Shown in pieces: positions 59,444 to 64,000 of a stretch of 64,000 nucleotides of DNA (position 1 is the stretch's first letter; every line of letters begins with the position of its first letter). Origin of the DNA: Trinickia violacea (GTDB taxonomy: Bacteria > Pseudomonadota > Gammaproteobacteria > Burkholderiales > Burkholderiaceae); assembly GCF_005280735.1 (NCBI RefSeq), contig NZ_CP040077.1, forward strand, positions 3,224,001-3,288,000. Reading direction: 5' to 3'. The notes beneath the pieces are model-generated. The model saw only the letters and a program-made list of their open reading frames with translations, did not search any database and had not been told where the DNA came from. The position numbers and the translations under genes are program-made.

Positions 59444-60430
59444 ATGAAATCCTGGACCATCGCGGGCCAGACGGGCACCGACGACCTGAGACTGATCGAG
59501 ACCGACAAGCCCCGCATCAGCGGCACCGAAGTCCTCGTGCGCATGACGACCCCCGGCGTCGTGCCCTTCGACCACGCCATCATCAACAACGAGAACGAGG
59601 CGAACTTTCCGGCCGCGGTGCTGCCGATCCAGCCCGGCAACCAAGGCGCGGGCGTGGTCGAGGACCCCGGCGGCTCGTCGTTTAAAAAGGGCGAACGCGT
59701 CATGTTCGGCGCCTTCGTCTATGGCTTCATGCGCCCGGGCAGTTGGGCCGAATACGTCGCCGTCGAGGCCGACCACCTCGGCCGTGTTCCCGATTCCGTA
59801 CCGGACGGCGCCGCGTCGCAGGCTGCGGTCGCCTATCCGACTGCCTATTTCGCACTGAAGGAAGCCGGCATGGCCCCCGGCAAGACCGTGCTGGCCACGG
59901 GCATCGGCGGCTCGGTCGGCAACGCCGCATACCAGCTCGCCAAGGCGCTCGGTGCAAAAAAAGTCTTTTCGACCGCGGGCTCCAGCGCAAAGGCCGACGC
60001 CGCGGCGCAGGCCGGCTTCGATAACGTGATCGACCTGTCGAAGGAATCGATGATGTCGGGCATACACGCGCGCAATGGCGGGGAAGGCGTCGACATCGTG
60101 ATCGACTCTGTCGGCGGCCAGGTCATCGCAGAGGCGATCAAGTGCGTGCGGCGCTACGGCAAGACGATCACGCTCGGCTTCGCCGCCGGCCGCACCTCGA
60201 CGATCACGCTGGCTGATCTGATCCTGCACCGGGGCAGCATCCAGGGCTACGGCGCCTACACCAGCACGCCGGCTGAATGGCGCGAGGCCTGGGACGTGTT
60301 CAACACGTTCGCCGACGAAGGCAAGATCAAGGTCCTGTTCGACCGCAGTTTTCCGTTCGAGCAGGCGCCGCAGGCGCTGCGCTATATGGCGACGCAGCGG
60401 CCCTTCGGCGCCGTCGCGCTGCATTTCTGA
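59444..60430 (+). CDS. Zinc-independent MDR (quinone-oxidoreductase-like) reductase
   Basis: 328 residues from the ATG at 59444 (AGGACG upstream). MDR superfamily: TTPGVVPFDHAIINNENEAN in the catalytic half, nucleotide motif VLATGIGGSVGNAAYQLAKA near 150-170. No zinc-binding Cys set is seen. It would reduce a quinone or an enoyl compound with NADPH. It starts 54 bp after the CoA-ligase stop and 13 bp before the hydrolase. Confidence 0.86.
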   Translation: MKSWTIAGQTGTDDLRLIETDKPRISGTEVLVRMTTPGVVPFDHAIINNENEANFPAAVLPIQPGNQGAGVVEDPGGSSFKKGERVMFGAFVYGFMRPGSWAEYVAVEADHLGRVPDSVPDGAASQAAVAYPTAYFALKEAGMAPGKTVLATGIGGSVGNAAYQLAKALGAKKVFSTAGSSAKADAAAQAGFDNVIDLSKESMMSGIHARNGGEGVDIVIDSVGGQVIAEAIKCVRRYGKTITLGFAAGRTSTITLADLILHRGSIQGYGAYTSTPAEWREAWDVFNTFADEGKIKVLFDRSFPFEQAPQALRYMATQRPFGAVALHF

Positions 60431-60443
60431 AGGAGCCGATGCG

Positions 60444-61322
60444 ATGCGGCGTTTCAACGTTGCGAGCGGGCTCTCAGTGGCGGCGGATGTGGGCGGCGAT
60501 CCGGCAGGCTCGGCGGTCGTGCTGCTGCATGGCGGCGGCCAGACGCGCCATAGCTGGAAGAGCGCGTTCGACGCGCTCGTGGCTGCGGGCCATCACGTCG
60601 TCGCGCTCGACGCGCGCGGCCATGGCGAGAGCGACTGGGATCCGGCGGGCGACTATTCGATCGACGCGCTGGTGTCCGACCTGCGCTCGGTCCTCATGCA
60701 CACGCCGCCGCTGCCGATACTTGTGGGCGCCTCGATGGGCGGCATGACGGCGCTCGCGGCAGTCGGCGAGACGGCGCAGCCGATCGCCAGAGCGCTGGTG
60801 CTCGTCGACGTGACGCCGATGATCGATGTCGAGGGCAGCGCACACATTACCGCCTTCATGCGTGCCAATAGCGACGGCTTTGCGAGCGTGGAGGACGCGG
60901 CCGTTGCCGTGGCCGGCTACCTGCCCCATCGGCCGCGGCCGCGCGACGTATCCGGTCTCGAACGGAACCTGCGGCAGCGCGACGGCCGCTTCTTCTGGCA
61001 CTGGGATCCACGACTGGTCTCGGACAGTCGGTTCGACCGGCTGGCGGTGCAGTCGCGCCTCGAGGCCGCGACGCGCCGGCTGCGCGTGCCCACGCTGCTC
61101 ATCCGCGGTGCGCAGAGCAACATCGTGGGCGATGAGCAGGTCGCCCATTTCCGCACGCTCGCCCCGGAGGCCGAATACGTCAACGTCGACGGAGCCGGCC
61201 ACATGGTCGCCGGCGACCGCAACGATGCCTTCAATCACGGCATCCTCGACTTCATCGCCCGCGTCGATCAAGGCGGCGTGTCGCCGCCCCATGACCGCGC
61301 TCACGCGAATTCATCGACCTGA
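60444..61322 (+). CDS. Alpha/beta hydrolase
   Basis: 292 residues. Oxyanion segment LLHGGGQTRHSW near 27-38, nucleophile elbow VGASMGGMTA near 92-101 (Ser), the acid in the DARGHGESDW region or later, and the C-terminal His in GAGHMVAGD. It may open a lactone or split a carbon-carbon bond of a diketone. GAAGGAG lies before the ATG. It follows the MDR reductase by 13 bp, in the same operon. Confidence 0.88.
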   Translation: MRRFNVASGLSVAADVGGDPAGSAVVLLHGGGQTRHSWKSAFDALVAAGHHVVALDARGHGESDWDPAGDYSIDALVSDLRSVLMHTPPLPILVGASMGGMTALAAVGETAQPIARALVLVDVTPMIDVEGSAHITAFMRANSDGFASVEDAAVAVAGYLPHRPRPRDVSGLERNLRQRDGRFFWHWDPRLVSDSRFDRLAVQSRLEAATRRLRVPTLLIRGAQSNIVGDEQVAHFRTLAPEAEYVNVDGAGHMVAGDRNDAFNHGILDFIARVDQGGVSPPHDRAHANSST

Positions 61323-61345
61323 TATCAAGGACAAGGAGTTCTCTC

Positions 61346-62473
61346 TTGGCAAGCGGACCTCTGCAAGGCCTCAAAGTCATCGAGTTCGCCGGCATCGGCC
61401 CCGGGCCCTTCTGCGGCATGCTGCTCTCCGATATGGGAGCCGACATCTTGCGCATCGAACGCAAAGGTGCCGACGCCGGCCGCGACCCGCGTGTCGAGAT
61501 CGATCGCCGCGGTCGCAGCTCGGTGTCGCTCGACCTGAAGCGGCCCGAGTCGGTGGCTGCCTGCCTTGCGCTGTGCGAAAAGGCGGACGTGCTGTTCGAA
61601 GGCTACCGCCCGGGCGTGATGGAACGGCTGGGCCTCGGACCCGACGCGGCGCTCGAGCGCAACCCGCGCATCGTCTACGGGCGCATGACCGGTTGGGGCC
61701 AGCATGGCCCCTACGCGCCACGCGCCGGCCACGATATCAACTACATCGCGATCACCGGCGCGCTCCATGCGATCGGCACGAAAGGCAAGCCCGTGCCGCC
61801 GCTCAATCTAGTCGGCGACTACGGCGGCGGTGCGATGATGCTCGCTGTCGGCCTGCTGTCGGCTGTGCTGCATGCGCGTGCCACCGGGCAGGGCCAGGTG
61901 GTGGACGCGTCGATCAGTGACGGCACGAGCTACCTCACGGCGATCTTTTACAGGCTGCGTGCGCTAGGTCAGTGGCAGGAGGAGCGCGCCGCGAACCTGC
62001 TCGACGGCGGCGCGCCGTTCTATGACACCTACCGCTGCGCCGACGGCAGATTCGTCGCGATCGGCGCGATCGAACCGCAGTTCTACGCCCTGCTGCTCGA
62101 GAAGATGGGCCTGGCCGGCAAGCTGCGGCACGATCAGATGGACCGCGCAGCCTGGCCTGCGATGAAGGCGACGTTCGCCGAGGTTTTCGCAAGCAAGACC
62201 CGCGACCAATGGGTGGAGATCATGGGCGATGCCGACACCTGCTTTGCGCCAGTGCTGACAGCGCAAGAGGCAGCGCACGACCCGCACAACATCGCGCGGT
62301 CGACCTTTGTCGAGATCGACGGCATCCGTCAGCCGGCCCCGGCGCCGCGCTTCTCGCACACTCCGGGTGCGATCCAGGCCTCGGGCACTGGCGCGGCTGT
62401 CCGCGAGGTCTTGCAGAGCTGGGGACTATCCGCCTCGCATGTCGGTGAACTGGTGGACGCCGCAGAAGCCTGA
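61346..62473 (+). CDS. Alpha-methylacyl-CoA racemase-like CoA-transferase family III protein
   Basis: 375 residues from a TTG at 61346, decided by AAGGAG seven bases upstream and the conserved GLKVIEFAGIGPGPFCGMLL start. The racemase residues are present: His in GHDINYIAITG and Asp in LVGDYGGGAMM (AMACR H126/D156 equivalents). It inverts the alpha-methyl centre of an acyl-CoA so that S-specific dehydrogenases can act. This implies a branched substrate, as in isoprenoid or steroid side chains. A CoA-transferase role is less likely because of those residues. Confidence 0.88.
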   Translation: MASGPLQGLKVIEFAGIGPGPFCGMLLSDMGADILRIERKGADAGRDPRVEIDRRGRSSVSLDLKRPESVAACLALCEKADVLFEGYRPGVMERLGLGPDAALERNPRIVYGRMTGWGQHGPYAPRAGHDINYIAITGALHAIGTKGKPVPPLNLVGDYGGGAMMLAVGLLSAVLHARATGQGQVVDASISDGTSYLTAIFYRLRALGQWQEERAANLLDGGAPFYDTYRCADGRFVAIGAIEPQFYALLLEKMGLAGKLRHDQMDRAAWPAMKATFAEVFASKTRDQWVEIMGDADTCFAPVLTAQEAAHDPHNIARSTFVEIDGIRQPAPAPRFSHTPGAIQASGTGAAVREVLQSWGLSASHVGELVDAAEA

Positions 62474-62524
62474 CAGCTGACAAATCACATGGGGCGCGAT
62501 CTCGGCGGCCCAGGAGTAATGCAA

Positions 62525-63280
62525 ATGACAGTAGACCTACGTGGCGCAATACAGGATCCCGAGGCACCCGACGGCACATGGCCGCACGATTCGCTGGTGC
62601 TTGGACGCCTGCTCTCGCAGCGCTTCAGTTGTCGAGCCTACCGGCCCGATCCCGTACCGCGCCATGTGATCGAACGCATGCTGAGCCTCGCGCAGCTCTC
62701 GCCCTCATGGTGCAACTCGCAGCCCTGGCAGGCGATCGTCACCGAAGGCAAAGGCACGGAACGCCTGCGCGAGGCGCTCTTCGCACACGCGACGGCCGAC
62801 GCCGGCGTGAGCGGCGGCGTGCCTAGCCTGCAGCCCGACTTCCCCTTCCCCGCCGCTTATCGCGGCGTGTACAAGGAGCGCCAGCGCGAGGTCGGCTGGC
62901 AGCTATACGAGAGCGTCGGCATCGCATACGGCGATCGCGCGGCCTCGGCAGTCCAGGCCATGAAGAACTTCAGGCTGTTCGACGCACCGCACATGCTGCT
63001 GATCACGTCCGAGCGCGATCTCGGCACCTACGGCGCGATCGACTGCGGCGTCTATCTGTCCAGCCTGCTGCTGGTGGCACAGAGCCTTGGCATTGCAAGC
63101 ATCCCGCAGGCCGCACTGGCGAGCTATGCGCCCTTCATGCACGCGCACTTTGACATTCCGGAGCACCGCATGATCGTGGCCGGCGTGTCGTTCGGCTATG
63201 CCGACGGCACACATCCGTCCAACTCGTTCCGTTCCAGGCGCGCACCCCTCGATGACGTCGTACATTGGGTCACGGAATAG
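62525..63280 (+). CDS. Nitroreductase-family protein
   Basis: 251 residues from the ATG at 62525; AGGAG lies eight bases upstream, and an earlier ATG (62519) is too close to it. Flavin-binding pattern RRFSCRAYRPDPV-like (RFSCRAYRPDPVPRHVIERM) and LSPSWCNSQPWQAIV near 60-75, and LLLVAQSLGIASIPQAALA near 175. It is FMN-dependent and could reduce a quinone, nitro group or unsaturated intermediate. It ends the rightward operon; an intrinsic terminator follows at 63301-63319. Confidence 0.86.
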   Translation: MTVDLRGAIQDPEAPDGTWPHDSLVLGRLLSQRFSCRAYRPDPVPRHVIERMLSLAQLSPSWCNSQPWQAIVTEGKGTERLREALFAHATADAGVSGGVPSLQPDFPFPAAYRGVYKERQREVGWQLYESVGIAYGDRAASAVQAMKNFRLFDAPHMLLITSERDLGTYGAIDCGVYLSSLLLVAQSLGIASIPQAALASYAPFMHAHFDIPEHRMIVAGVSFGYADGTHPSNSFRSRRAPLDDVVHWVTE

Positions 63281-63300
63281 CGGGCCGCACGAATCGACGA

Positions 63301-63319
63301 GGGCGCCGAGGCGCCCTTT
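63301..63319. terminator. Intrinsic terminator GGGCGCC-GA-GGCGCCC-TTT
   Basis: 7-bp GC stem (63301-63307 and 63310-63316) followed by TTT, 20 bp after the nitroreductase stop and just before the convergent crotonase stop at 63324. Confidence 0.7.
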
Positions 63320-63323
63320 CCCT

Positions 63324-64000
63324 TCACTGGCCTGTGAATGCCGGCGGCCGCTTCTCCCGGAAGGCCGCGACTCCCTCGGCAAAGTCTCTTGTCTGGCCGG
63401 CGAGGCGCTGGTGGCGACGCTCCAGCGCGAGCGCCTCGGTCAATGAATGGTCCAGCGCGAAACGGATACCGTGGCGGATCAGTGCATAAGCGTGCGTCGG
63501 ACCGCCGGCCAGCTTGCGTGCGAGTTCCAATGATTCGGCCGCCAGCGCGTCATCGTCCACGACCTTGTAGAGCATGCCCCAGGCCTCGGCGCGCTCGGCG
63601 GCGATGCGCTCGCCGAGCATCATCATCGCCTGGGCGCGAGCGCGTCCGATGAGCCGCGGCAGAAGCCAGCTGCTGCCGACGTCCGGCACGAGCCCGATGT
63701 TCACGAAGGCCTGCAGGAAGTAGGACGAACGCGCAGCGAGGACGATGTCGCCCGCCAGCGCCAGCGCGCAGCCGGCGCCGACAGCAGGTCCGTTGACAGC
63801 GGTCACGAACGGCAGCGGCAGTGCGAACAGTCGCTCGAGGATGGGGTTGTAGTAGCGCTCCACCTTGACCCCGAGATCGCCGCCGGAACCGCCGGCTGCC
63901 AGGTCGGCACCCGACGAGAACGCGCGTCCCGCACCGGTCAGCAACAGCACGCGAGCGCTGCCGCCATCGCGCACCGTGTCCAGCGCGTCGACGATCTCGT
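63324..64000 (-). CDS. Enoyl-CoA hydratase/isomerase family protein (partial, PaaG-like)
   Basis: At least 225 residues, the N-terminus lies beyond the right edge; the frame is open from base 63999 (EIVDALDTVRDGG). Oxyanion parts FSSGADLAAG and NGPAVGAGCALALAGD. The first Glu of hydratases is replaced (GCALALAGD), while VNIGLVPDVGSSWLLPR keeps the Asp used by PaaG-type isomerases. So a ring-1,2 double-bond isomerase role is more likely than simple hydration. It is convergent with the nitroreductase operon. Confidence 0.88.
   Translation of the reverse strand, partial: EIVDALDTVRDGGSARVLLLTGAGRAFSSGADLAAGGSGGDLGVKVERYYNPILERLFALPLPFVTAVNGPAVGAGCALALAGDIVLAARSSYFLQAFVNIGLVPDVGSSWLLPRLIGRARAQAMMMLGERIAAERAEAWGMLYKVVDDDALAAESLELARKLAGGPTHAYALIRHGIRFALDHSLTEALALERRHQRLAGQTRDFAEGVAAFREKRPPAFTGQ

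Noticed and set aside
26137..64000. Cluster B as a true steroid-degradation locus
   Set aside because: Steroid-like enzyme families are present, but the ring-cleavage genes (HsaA-D/TesB-type) and IpdAB were not found here, so only a general terpenoid- or steroid-like label is justified.
1..64000. CRISPR arrays, tRNA or rRNA genes
   Set aside because: No regularly spaced repeats and no recognisable tRNA or rRNA segments were seen while reading; a dedicated scan was not possible.

Overview
The window is high-GC DNA with genes on both strands, short intergenic gaps and many LysR/GntR/AraC/TetR regulators, MFS carriers and CoA-dependent catabolic enzymes. This, together with pobA, DUF1302/DUF1329 outer-membrane proteins and an ABC sugar importer, points to a metabolically versatile betaproteobacterium, most likely Burkholderiales (Paraburkholderia/Caballeronia/Burkholderia-like). 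The assignment rests on gene content only. No rRNA, tRNA or CRISPR was seen.

Layout. (1) 1-3433: the end of a sugar ABC importer (ATPase cut by the left edge, periplasmic binding protein) with a divergent LysR. (2) 3480-7921: a sugar-acid operon read leftwards: MFS carrier, PGDH_C-type oxidoreductase, DUF1537 sugar-acid kinase, GntR/FCD regulator. It resembles a D-apionate or tetronate pathway that lacks its carbon-carbon cleaving enzyme here. (3) 8276-11351: two small unknown ORFs, a large hairpin, and an IS91-type HUH transposase coupled to a tyrosine recombinase. (4) 11949-20209, cluster A: NIPSNAP protein, KstD-like flavoprotein, SDR, AraC regulator, a 925-residue fusion of [2Fe-2S]-FAD/NAD reductase, FCD ligand-binding domain and cytochrome P450, and pobA. 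(5) 20210-26136: a scrap region with remnants of tniB/tniQ, a MarR gene, a DUF1989 gene and other small broken genes, around an intact EmrB-type efflux pump with its MarR repressor and a HIT protein. (6) 26137-64000, cluster B: a large acyl-CoA catabolic island.

How they may work together. Cluster A holds the enzyme classes of the aromatization route of cyclohexanecarboxylate described in Sinomonas (Corynebacterium) cyclohexanicum: P450 4-hydroxylation, SDR oxidation to the 4-oxo acid, KstD-like desaturation to 4-hydroxybenzoate, then PobA to protocatechuate. The P450 and its whole electron-transfer chain appear to be one polypeptide, with an FCD domain normally found in GntR regulators placed between reductase and oxygenase. 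I regard this as the most novel object in the window.

Cluster B contains CoA ligase, alpha-methylacyl-CoA racemase, two paired acyl-CoA dehydrogenases with their own EtfBA, three enoyl-CoA hydratase/isomerases, several SDRs, thiolase, two old-yellow-enzyme-type reductases, a second KstD-like enzyme, a nitronate-monooxygenase-like enzyme, an amidohydrolase, a DUF1302/DUF1329 pair and an APH-type kinase that may act on hydroxyacyl-CoA. This fits stepwise CoA-dependent breakdown of a branched or alicyclic (terpenoid- or steroid-like) acid; the substrate cannot be named from sequence. A GACACGTGT palindrome upstream of the TetR gene recurs twice upstream of an AraC gene 7 kb away and may tie the cluster into one regulon.
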